From: an archaeon
GTDB lineage: Archaea; Hydrothermarchaeota; Hydrothermarchaeia; Hydrothermarchaeales; JALUUU01
Assembly: GCA_027021185.1 (NCBI GenBank)
Contig: JALUUU010000198.1
Span: 1-7,478, forward strand
Direction of reading: 5' to 3'
Length of the DNA stretch: 7,478 nucleotides
Below are positions 1 to 5,687 of the stretch, piece after piece. A program made the position numbers and the translations under genes. How positions within the stretch are numbered: position 1 is the stretch's first letter; each line of letters starts with the position of its first letter. The notes under the pieces are model-generated. The model worked only from the letters and a program-made list of their open reading frames with translations, had not been told where the DNA came from and did not search any database.

Positions 1-144
1 TGCCGGGTAGGAGATGGGCGGGGGTAATGGAGAAGGCTCCTCGGTGATAGGTGCCTCGGGTTCTTCCTCCTCCAGGAGCTCCAGACACCCGCCCAGGGTC
101 ACAGCTAAGATTATGATAAGCAGGTAAAATGAGCCTCCCCTCAT
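1..144 (-). CDS. Lipoprotein, N-terminal part (runs off the left edge)
   Basis: Read on the minus strand from an ATG at 144-142, this frame stays open for 48 codons to the window edge. The N-terminus is a lipoprotein signal peptide: a short MRGG start, a hydrophobic core (FYLLIIILAVTL) and a lipobox LGGC with the cysteine at residue 20. It is followed by a Glu/Pro-rich stretch (LELLEEEEPEAP, then SPLPPP) typical of the flexible linker between the lipid anchor and an extracellular domain. The mature protein should therefore be tethered to the outer face of the membrane. A strong GAGGAGG Shine-Dalgarno lies a few bases before the ATG, inside the end of the AlkD-like gene, and start and stop overlap as ATGA, so translation is probably coupled. 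The functional domain lies outside the window; a substrate-binding protein is possible but nothing visible supports it. Confidence 0.8.
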   Translation of the reverse strand, partial: MRGGSFYLLIIILAVTLGGCLELLEEEEPEAPITEEPSPLPPPISYPA

Positions 145-821
145 CTAAGCCTCCTCTGCACTTTATCGCTGGTTAGCTCCCTCAGGGCGTCCGAGGCGAT
201 CCATCTGGCGCTTTTTGAGTCTATCGCCCTGATCTCTTCTGCGGTCTTTATGGCTGCTTTGTTGAGCTCTCGATTTCTCTTGCCGATCTGGCGGAGGGCC
301 CAGTTAACGGCCTTTTTGACGTAGTTCCTCTCGTCGACGGATTCTCTCTTAATGATGGGTAGAAACTCCATGAATCGCTCGTCTCCTGCCTTCTTATCAC
401 TCACCGCCAGTCTGGCCATTAACGCGAATCCCGCTCTCTTGACGAATTCCTCCTCCCTAGAGCTCCATTCAACGCACTTCCTGTAGGCGAAGCCGGTCTT
501 CTCAAAGAGGTTCATGCAGCACTGGTCGCAGATATCCCAGGAGTCGAAGTCCCTCACCCAGGCCTCCATCTGCTCCTCCGTCACCTCCTCTGGGTCGTCG
601 ATCATGCTCGCCAGGATCCGCGCCTCATGGACTCCCGAGTCCCAGAGCTCCTGGGCCAGGGCGTGGCTCCTGCCTATCTTCCTGGCCAGGCTCCTCAGCT
701 TGGGGACTGAAACCCCGTAGGTGCCCTCCGGGTTGATTCCGAACCTAGCCATCCCCTCTACGGCCTTTGGGTCCCCCATGTTTCTCAGCTTTTCGAGGAT
801 GAGCCTAGCGGTTCTCTGCAT
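141..821 (-). CDS. AlkD-like DNA alkylation repair protein (HEAT-repeat DNA glycosylase family)
   Basis: About 226 residues, the normal length for the DNA_alkylation (AlkD/AlkC) family, which forms an all-helical HEAT-like superhelix that grips DNA. Characterised AlkD members excise N3- and N7-alkylpurines without base flipping. Numbering from the TTG at 827, the sequence shows FDSWDICDQ near residue 97, where Trp97 and Asp101 have the W-x3-D spacing of the catalytic Trp/Asp of Bacillus AlkD; Arg131 in VKRAGFA and Trp176 in NWALRQIGK fit the other conserved Arg and Trp. These matches are by motif, not alignment. Two starts are possible, TTG at 827 or ATG at 821; I prefer the ATG. No Shine-Dalgarno is close to either, and both lie inside the restored cupin frame, so translation probably depends on coupling. 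The gene ends in an ATGA overlap with the lipoprotein gene. Many homologues are of unproven activity. Confidence 0.88.
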   Translation of the reverse strand: MQRTARLILEKLRNMGDPKAVEGMARFGINPEGTYGVSVPKLRSLARKIGRSHALAQELWDSGVHEARILASMIDDPEEVTEEQMEAWVRDFDSWDICDQCCMNLFEKTGFAYRKCVEWSSREEEFVKRAGFALMARLAVSDKKAGDERFMEFLPIIKRESVDERNYVKKAVNWALRQIGKRNRELNKAAIKTAEEIRAIDSKSARWIASDALRELTSDKVQRRLR

Positions 822-902
822 TTTCAAACAGGATTAATAAGGCTCTCTCACCTTTATCAACTTTGGGTTTATGCCTTTTTCTCTCTTCTATGAACACAGC
901 AT
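805..902 (-). pseudogene. C-terminal cupin remnant in a shifted frame
   Basis: If one G is removed from the GGGGG run at 907-903, the cupin frame continues as SSG-DAVFIEERKRHKP, then KVDKGERALLILFENAENR, and stops at TAG (807-805). This matches the second cupin motif (GDxVFIpxxxxHxxxV) and the closing beta strand (xRxLLILFE) expected of the family; His81 of the restored protein would complete the metal site. The restored gene would span 805-1114 and overlap the AlkD-like start by 17 bp (ATG at 821) or 23 bp (TTG at 827). The break is either a sequencing or assembly error in a homopolymer, a true inactivating mutation, or much less likely a programmed frameshift. I cannot tell which from one sequence. 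Confidence 0.75.
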
Positions 903-1114
903 CCCCCTGAGCTGTAGCTCACCACTTCCCCCTCAAAATCAACGGAGATCCTGCCCTCCAGGACACAGCACCGGTGCCCCCTGGTGCACCAAGCCTCCTC
1001 CACGAACTCCTCCGTAAACTCGGCCAGCCTGATCTGTTTTGCGCCGTGCCTTAGGCACTTGTACCTCAGCCCGGGCACGGGTTTCTCCAGGGTATGTCGC
1101 GGAAATTCAACCAA
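869..1114 (-). CDS. Cupin-domain protein, frame truncated by a G-run frameshift
   Basis: An 81-codon frame that starts at a TTG (1114-1112). Residues 43-62 (CTRGHRCCVLEG, then a DFEG turn) resemble the first cupin motif of small single-domain cupins that carry CxxGH and VLEG; His47 and Glu53 would be candidate metal ligands. From residue 71 the frame turns into GCCVHRREKKA and stops, losing the second cupin motif. The expected C-terminus is present in another frame directly after GGGGG at 907-903 (see the remnant entry), so the intact protein would have 102 residues, normal for these cupins. Function unknown; small cupins bind metals and serve as enzymes, sensors or storage proteins. It is the first gene of the run ahead of the AlkD-like gene. 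The TTG start is uncertain because no ATG exists in the frame and the G-run just upstream is too close to be an ideal ribosome site. Confidence 0.6.
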   Translation of the reverse strand: MVEFPRHTLEKPVPGLRYKCLRHGAKQIRLAEFTEEFVEEAWCTRGHRCCVLEGRISVDFEGEVVSYSSGGCCVHRREKKA

Positions 1115-1142
1115 AACCCCCAGTCATGTGGAAAGCCCCTAT

Positions 1143-1150
1143 CCTAAAAA
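1143..1150 (-). promoter_or_regulatory. Possible TATA box of the cupin/AlkD/lipoprotein operon
   Basis: On the minus strand TTTTTAGG is centred about 33 bp before the cupin TTG start, which would put transcription start close to 1121 with a very short leader. The match to the archaeal TATA consensus is only fair and no clear BRE is seen. The 113-bp space 1115-1227 is the only plausible promoter position for this gene group. Confidence 0.3.
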
Positions 1151-1173
1151 CCCTTCTCTTTTCCCCCGCTGCC

Positions 1174-1197
1174 CCGTCCCTTGGATCAGGGGGACGG
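1174..1197. terminator. 7-bp hairpin after the methyltransferase gene
   Basis: CCGTCCC (1174-1180) and GGGACGG (1191-1197) are perfect inverted repeats around a 10-base loop, about 30 bp past the stop of the methyltransferase gene. On the minus strand a TTTTT run follows some 23 bp later (1150-1146). It could help end or process the exporter operon transcript. Archaeal termination relies mostly on T-rich tracts instead of hairpins, so the role is weakly supported. Confidence 0.3.
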
Positions 1198-1227
1198 CTC
1201 GCACCTCTCACGGGTTAGAAGAATTAT

Positions 1228-1896
1228 TCACCTGGCAGGCGCCTCAGCAACGACGATCTCCCCCGGCAGGCCGAGCAGGGTTATCTTCTCCCTGTACCTT
1301 ATCCCGAATCCGGCCTCTTCTATCGCCTGCGCCACGTAAATAGGCCTGCAGTCGACATACACGGGGAATTTTTTGTGGGCCCACTCGTAGAGCCGCAGCG
1401 CCAGCCCGCCGCCGTCCTTCGACATGCTCACCACCCCAAGTCTGCCCCCCGGCTTCAGGACCCGCCTGACCTCTCTGAGAACCCTCGGTATCTCATGGGT
1501 GTCGAAGAGCTCAAGGACGAAGCTCATGAAGACCGCGTCAAGGATGCGGTCCTTGAATGGTAGAGTCTCCGCGTCTCCGCAGCACAGCCACGGCCCCCTC
1601 TGAAGGCCTTTTTTCTGAAGCCTCCTCCGGGCGGCCTCTATCATGCCCGGGGAAAGATCTATCCCGTAGGCCCTTCCTTTTACACCCACGGCCTCGGCTA
1701 TCCGCACCAGACAGTGCCCTGTCCCAAAACCTATCTCCAGCACCTTCTCGCCCTCAGCTATCCCCAGGCGCCCAAGGGCAACGTCTCTGGATTTACCCTC
1801 GAATATGGCCGCGAAGTAATCATAGAACCTGCTCAGCCTGTCATAGGCCCTCCTCGCCTGCCTCTTGCTTCTGTGAACCCTCAGTATTCCCTTCAT
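1228..1896 (-). CDS. Class I SAM-dependent methyltransferase, UbiE/COQ5-like
   Basis: 222 residues with the full Rossmann methyltransferase signature in order: an N-terminal YDRLSRFYDYF segment (18-29) typical of UbiE-like enzymes, motif I VLEIGFGTGH (52-61) that binds SAM, the acidic residue Asp80 in GIDLSPGMI for the ribose, GDAETLPF (107-114) near the adenine, and RVLKPGGRL (145-153) at the post-III strand. A C-terminal half with CRPIYVAQAIEEAGF follows the fold. UbiE-type enzymes methylate quinones, lipids or other small molecules; the substrate here is unknown and the annotation should stay at family level. The gene is last in a four-gene operon, and its ATG (1896-1894) overlaps the exporter stop as ATGA. 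That tight coupling suggests it modifies the molecule the exporter handles, or a lipid in the same membrane. No own promoter is visible. Confidence 0.9.
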   Translation of the reverse strand: MKGILRVHRSKRQARRAYDRLSRFYDYFAAIFEGKSRDVALGRLGIAEGEKVLEIGFGTGHCLVRIAEAVGVKGRAYGIDLSPGMIEAARRRLQKKGLQRGPWLCCGDAETLPFKDRILDAVFMSFVLELFDTHEIPRVLREVRRVLKPGGRLGVVSMSKDGGGLALRLYEWAHKKFPVYVDCRPIYVAQAIEEAGFGIRYREKITLLGLPGEIVVAEAPAR

Positions 1897-4115
1897 CTTC
1901 TGGCAGATGCCCTACTCCTCAGCCCAGATACATCTGGCATGTATCTCTCCTTAAGGATTATGGCGCTCGGAACTATCATCGGCACGAAGACCGCGCTGTA
2001 GAGAATCCCTATGGCAGTGGCCTTCCCGAAGTCGGCTATGGGGGAGAGGGTCATGCTCATCAAAGACAGGAAGCCGAACATAGTGGTGGCGGTGGTGGCG
2101 AAGATGGCCCTGCCCACGCTCCTCGCGGTTACCGAGAGGGCATCCTCCACCCCCAGTCCATTCTCCCTCTCCTCGTTGTACCTGGAGAGATAGTGGATGC
2201 TGAAGTCTATACCGATGCCCAGGAGGAGGGCAGAAGTGACCATGGTGACCACGGTAATGGGCATGCCCAGGAGCCCCATAGTTGCCATGGTGGCGATGAT
2301 GGAGAAGAGGACCGGGATGAGGGGGATCATCATGCCGGTGATGCTTCTGAAGGTGGCAAACAGGACGCCCACTATGAGAACTAGGCTTATGAGGAAAGTC
2401 CGCTCCTGACCCGTGCCCATGAGCTCGAAGAGGAGGGAGTCAAGGACCGAGAAACCGCTCAGGGTGTAGGACGCGTCATCGGGCTTCTCCACGTACTCGA
2501 TCCTGTCCCTGAGATCCCTGACCAGGACCTCGTTGGCCTTCTGCTCACCCCCGAGGTCCTCGGCATACACGTAGATTATCCCCAGGAGATAGTCATCGCT
2601 GACAAATCTCTCCCTGATTTCCCCGGGGATATCGTAGATACTGTTCTTTATCTCCACCGCATCCAGGGACAGGTCCACGTAATCCGCTATGCTGGCGGTG
2701 GAGTGGACATTGTCCACCTCAGCGAACTCTCTCTGGATCTCCGCCATGGCCCTCAGGATCCCGGGGTCGCGAACATCATCGGCCTCCACCAGCACGTATA
2801 GGACGTTTGTCCCGCTGAACTCGTCCCCCATGACATCGGTCGCCCGGGAGATGGGGTCGCCTCTAGGGAGCCACTGATTCGGATCCGTGAGGAAGTAGAG
2901 CTTCCCCATCCCCACGGATATGGGCAGGAGGAGTATTAGGAGGATTACCGGGACGGTCCAGGGCCTGCGGATGGAGAAGCCGGAGATCCGGGCGATGGAG
3001 GAGGACAGATTCTTCAGCCCGAAGAACCCGGATATCCCCTCGATGTCCATCTTCCCGAGGCCCAGCCTCCTCTCCAGAAGCAGGAGAGACGGGAAGAACA
3101 GCATCACCGCCAGGGCCGAGAACATTATGGCCACCACGGAGATGATGCCGTACTCCGCGGTTATGCGCATCTCAGAGAACAGCATCGACGAAAAAGCCGC
3201 CACGGTGGTCAGGCTTGTTGCCACGATCACCCTGCCTATCCTCCGCAGGGCGGTGGCCAGGGCCTCCCTGTTTCCCCCCTCAAGCTCCTCGTAGTACCTG
3301 TGCATCAGGTGTATGGAGTAATCGATCCCGAGGCCGATGGAGACAGCGCCGAAGATGGCGGTCATGGCGGTGATGGGGATGTTCAGGAAGAACATGAGCC
3401 CGAAAGCCGAGACAACGCCCACGAGGATGGGGATCAGGGGAAACACAGCACCGGTGACGGACCGGAATATGAAGAAAAGGGTCGCGGTAACAAGGGCGGC
3501 GCTGAGGAGCAGGGTGCTCTTCTGTCCCGAGCTGACGGCTTTGTTGAAGACGTAGCCGTAGGCGAGGCCTCCAGCCAGAGTCGCCTTCACCCCCTTGGGC
3601 TTGTTGGCGGCGTCAACGACCTTGATGAGCTTTTCCACGAAGAGGTCGCTGTCGGGGACCTCTGCGGTGTTGGTGTCCACCATTAATATGGTGTACTCCT
3701 CGTCTTTGTCCACGAACCTGAGGCGCTCCTCGAAGGGCTTCTGCAGTATCTCCTCCCTCGTTGAGCCCAGCTTTAGGGCCGTCTCTACCCGGGTAACCCC
3801 CTCCATTAGGGATATGTCTTCTGTGAGCTCCCTGAGGAGGTCCAGCACCTCCTCGTCCAGAACGCTCCTTATGTTGACCCCGTCCACCTCAACCAGGACC
3901 GAAACCCTTCCGGTGCCGCCGAACTCGCTTTCAATGGTGTCGAATACCTTTATCTCATCTAACTCTGGGGGGAAGAACTCCTTGTACTCGTTCTCCATCC
4001 TGACCTGCTGGGCGTACTGGTAGGACAGTGCAGAGAGTAGCAGAGACGTGAGGATAATCAGGGGATAAGCCCTGTGGGACGCCGCCGCCACGCCTTTGAA
4101 GAGGCGGTCTATCAC
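1893..4115 (-). CDS. RND-superfamily exporter, HAE3/MMPL type
   Basis: 740 residues with the duplicated RND layout in one chain. The first half has a transmembrane helix at about 16-35, a large extracellular loop (about 36-200), then five helices (about 201-345). The second half repeats this: helix at 385-405, loop to about 572, five helices to about 718. The halves are visibly homologous: FRSVTGAVFPLIPIL and GLGIDYSIHL (residues 217-270) match FRSITGMMIPLIPVL and GIGIDFSIHY (589-642). Asp265 and Asp637 sit where RND pumps relay protons. The length and short loops fit the archaeal/bacterial HAE3 and MMPL group instead of tripartite AcrB pumps; relatives move lipids or other hydrophobic molecules by proton exchange. 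Start is GTG at 4115-4113, overlapping the previous stop as GTGA, with a GAGGAGG Shine-Dalgarno. The substrate is not deducible; a lipid is the best guess. Confidence 0.93.
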   Translation of the reverse strand: MIDRLFKGVAAASHRAYPLIILTSLLLSALSYQYAQQVRMENEYKEFFPPELDEIKVFDTIESEFGGTGRVSVLVEVDGVNIRSVLDEEVLDLLRELTEDISLMEGVTRVETALKLGSTREEILQKPFEERLRFVDKDEEYTILMVDTNTAEVPDSDLFVEKLIKVVDAANKPKGVKATLAGGLAYGYVFNKAVSSGQKSTLLLSAALVTATLFFIFRSVTGAVFPLIPILVGVVSAFGLMFFLNIPITAMTAIFGAVSIGLGIDYSIHLMHRYYEELEGGNREALATALRRIGRVIVATSLTTVAAFSSMLFSEMRITAEYGIISVVAIMFSALAVMLFFPSLLLLERRLGLGKMDIEGISGFFGLKNLSSSIARISGFSIRRPWTVPVILLILLLPISVGMGKLYFLTDPNQWLPRGDPISRATDVMGDEFSGTNVLYVLVEADDVRDPGILRAMAEIQREFAEVDNVHSTASIADYVDLSLDAVEIKNSIYDIPGEIRERFVSDDYLLGIIYVYAEDLGGEQKANEVLVRDLRDRIEYVEKPDDASYTLSGFSVLDSLLFELMGTGQERTFLISLVLIVGVLFATFRSITGMMIPLIPVLFSIIATMATMGLLGMPITVVTMVTSALLLGIGIDFSIHYLSRYNEERENGLGVEDALSVTARSVGRAIFATTATTMFGFLSLMSMTLSPIADFGKATAIGILYSAVFVPMIVPSAIILKERYMPDVSGLRSRASARR

Positions 4116-5338
4116 CTCCTCTTCCTCCTCAGTAGCAGGGCTGCCGTCAAGACGACGAGGAGGGCGGCGGCCCCGGCCGCCTTCGCAAGGACGTCGCCGT
4201 TGTTCCTTGAGGCGACCGTTATGCCGAAGGAGTCTATCTGCTCAAGCCTCTTCTCCCCCTCCGTCCAGATAATCTTGATATCGTTTTCGTAGTTGTCAGG
4301 CATCACATCACGGTCTGCCTCGAGCTCGAAGGTGGCTATCTTGCTCTCCCCCACCTTGATGTCCCCCAGGTAGTCTGTCTTAACCCCTGTGAAGAAGGAC
4401 TTGGTTTTCAGCACCGCCTTAACCGACTCGGCGTCCCTCTGTCCCACGTTGACCACAACGACGTTCACCCTGAAGTCGGCCCCCGGGGTAACCGGATCCG
4501 GGCTCGTCTTAACATCCCGGACCTCGAAGTCGGCCTCTGACTCAACCACAAGGACGATGTCCTCGGTGAAGGCATACTCCCTGTTCTCGTCTCTGTAGGT
4601 AACCATCAATGGGAAGACATACCTCCCCGGCTTCGCCTCTTCATCTATGTCGACGCTCAGAGTGAAGTCATAGGTCTTGTCCTTCTTAATCTCCGCCACG
4701 AAGTCTGCGTCAGAGTTGGAGTACGCCTCCGAGAAGGGCGGGCTGAAGGCGGCCTTGATCCTCACAGACCTGGCGGATGCCTTGCCAGCGTTTTCCAGGG
4801 TTATGATCACGTCGTTGTTTTCAGTGTCCCTCTTAAGCTCCTGGGGACTCGTCCGGATCTTTGCGATTTTCAGAGCAGGCTCTCCCTTGACGTATAGGGC
4901 CACCTGCAGGGTCTCGCTCACGTCCTGCATGTTGGTGTCCTTCCACTCCAGGAGAAGAGGGGTCTTGTAGACACCCTCAGAGGTGCCCCTGTTCACGTAT
5001 ATTGGTAGGGACAGGGTTATCTCATCCCCCCTGAGAATCAGGCCGAAGTACTCTGTGCTCTTCTGGGCCCTCTCGGCCTTGTTGAGATACTTCTTCGACG
5101 CCCCTATGGGGTCGATGGGGGAAACGTCGTTCGGATCGAGGGTTGCCTTAAGGTAAGCCGCCACTTCAGGGGCGAGGTTTTTGAGGGTAATGTTAAGGGT
5201 GGTGATCTCCCCTGGATACACCTGCTTCGGCTCCACGGCTGTTATGTAGAAATCAGCCTTGACGGCGCCAAAAACCCCTGGTGCAAGGAGGAGTAGCGCT
5301 AAGCCCAGGGCCGAGAGAGTCAACTTCTTCATCTTCAT
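4112..5338 (-). CDS. Secreted COG1361/CARDB-like protein with C-terminal membrane anchor
   Basis: 408 residues. A signal peptide fills residues 1-24 (MKMKK, hydrophobic LSALGLALLLLAPGVFG, likely cut before Ala25). The body is a tandem of beta-sandwich repeats of the type found in S-layer-related COG1361 and CARDB/NEW3 proteins: each opens with VxPxxVYPGEITTLNITLKN-like or SPDPVTPGADFRVNVVVVNVG-like text, at about residues 36, 165 and 285. A C-terminal helix (about 387-403) ending in RRKRR keeps the protein anchored outside the cell. I chose the ATG at 5338 because it gives the signal peptide and an ATGA overlap with the 80-residue gene; the frame is open to 5476 but that extension only shadows the upstream gene. 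Its place directly before the exporter suggests an extracellular partner, perhaps playing an adaptor-like role, but no homology to HlyD-type adaptors is visible. Confidence 0.87.
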   Translation of the reverse strand: MKMKKLTLSALGLALLLLAPGVFGAVKADFYITAVEPKQVYPGEITTLNITLKNLAPEVAAYLKATLDPNDVSPIDPIGASKKYLNKAERAQKSTEYFGLILRGDEITLSLPIYVNRGTSEGVYKTPLLLEWKDTNMQDVSETLQVALYVKGEPALKIAKIRTSPQELKRDTENNDVIITLENAGKASARSVRIKAAFSPPFSEAYSNSDADFVAEIKKDKTYDFTLSVDIDEEAKPGRYVFPLMVTYRDENREYAFTEDIVLVVESEADFEVRDVKTSPDPVTPGADFRVNVVVVNVGQRDAESVKAVLKTKSFFTGVKTDYLGDIKVGESKIATFELEADRDVMPDNYENDIKIIWTEGEKRLEQIDSFGITVASRNNGDVLAKAAGAAALLVVLTAALLLRRKRR

Positions 5339-5577
5339 CGTCCCCCATCTAGAGAAATCAGGTCCGAGAGCTTCTTCCGGGTGATGCCTAACTCCATAAC
5401 CCCCCGCCTCCCCTTTATCTGAAGGACAAGGTCCTCCACGAAGCCCACCTCCACGATCTCCCCGATAGAGCCCCATAAGGTCACCTCCTCTTTTTTATCC
5501 GCCATGGAGAACTCCCTCAGGCCATCCCTATCCGAGAGGGTGATGGAAAACGTACACTCCTCAACTTTTTCACTCAT
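5335..5577 (-). CDS. Small hypothetical protein leading the exporter operon
   Basis: 80 residues starting at ATG 5577-5575. I do not recognise a family. It has no signal peptide, no transmembrane segment and a single cysteine (Cys8), so it should be cytosolic. Alternating hydrophobic/polar stretches (CTFSITL, EVTLWGSIGEIVEVGF, LVLQIKG, VMELGIT) suggest four or five beta strands, followed by a short helix (RKKLSDLISL). It is the first gene of the operon, lies next to the TATA box, and its stop overlaps the start of the COG1361 protein as ATGA. No Shine-Dalgarno precedes its ATG, and the spacing to the TATA box fits a leaderless mRNA. It could be a regulator or a cytosolic accessory factor of the exporter; nothing in the sequence decides. 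Its reality as a gene is supported by the junction and promoter geometry. Confidence 0.75.
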   Translation of the reverse strand: MSEKVEECTFSITLSDRDGLREFSMADKKEEVTLWGSIGEIVEVGFVEDLVLQIKGRRGVMELGITRKKLSDLISLDGGR

Positions 5578-5601
5578 TAAGTCATGTGGCGCAGGGAAAA
5601 G

Positions 5602-5612
5602 ATATAAAAAAA
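5602..5612 (-). promoter_or_regulatory. TATA box of the exporter operon, probably leaderless
   Basis: The minus strand reads TTTTTTTTATAT at 5613-5602, an excellent archaeal TATA element within an otherwise GC-rich neighbourhood. Its centre is about 28 bp before the ATG at 5577, which would place transcription start within a few bases of the start codon. The sequence between has no purine-rich ribosome site (TGCGCCACATGACTTA), consistent with leaderless translation of the first gene, while the downstream genes rely on coupling. Confidence 0.7.
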
Positions 5613-5626
5613 ATCTGGAAAAATTA

Positions 5627-5639
5627 CTAACTGAGTTAG
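5627..5639. promoter_or_regulatory. Inverted repeat CTAAC-TGA-GTTAG, candidate operator
   Basis: A perfect 5-bp inverted repeat around a 3-base centre. It lies about 15 bp upstream of the exporter operon TATA box, where a bound dimer could contact TBP/TFB or block access. Its TAAC/GTTA half-sites reappear in a second repeat at 5657-5670, which favours a genuine binding motif for the divergent winged-helix regulator. Confidence 0.5.
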
Positions 5640-5648
5640 CATCGATGC
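5639..5648. repeat. Perfect 10-bp palindrome GCATCGATGC
   Basis: A self-complementary decamer that sits between the two TAAC/GTTA inverted repeats and shares its first base with the end of the left one. It could be part of one composite operator or a chance palindrome; the surrounding density of symmetry makes a binding role reasonable. Confidence 0.4.
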
Positions 5649-5656
5649 AACTTGCT

Positions 5657-5670
5657 TAACATAGGTGTTA
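5657..5670. promoter_or_regulatory. Inverted repeat TAACA-TAGG-TGTTA, candidate operator
   Basis: A 5-bp inverted repeat around 4 bases, with the same TAAC and GTTA half-sites as the repeat at 5627-5639 but a wider spacing. It starts about 31 bp before the regulator ATG, so it overlaps the place where the regulator's own TATA box should lie (TTAACATA at 5656-5663 is a poor TATA match). Binding here would give autoregulation. Confidence 0.45.
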
Positions 5671-5687
5671 CCAATGGGGATTAAGGG

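Noticed and set aside
1557..2384. 275-codon plus-strand open frame opposite the methyltransferase and exporter
   Set aside because: Its translation is low in complexity (HGGDDGEEDRDEGDHHAGDA) with no domain, and it mirrors conserved exporter codons on the other strand.
3300..3686. 128-codon plus-strand open frame opposite the exporter
   Set aside because: It is an antisense shadow of the strongly conserved RND segment, and rich in Gly/Asp/Glu from complementing hydrophobic codons.
5339..5476. Longer N-terminus for the COG1361 protein, starting at 5476
   Set aside because: The extra 46 residues only overlap the 80-residue gene in another frame and would bury the signal peptide; the ATG at 5338 fits secretion and coupling.
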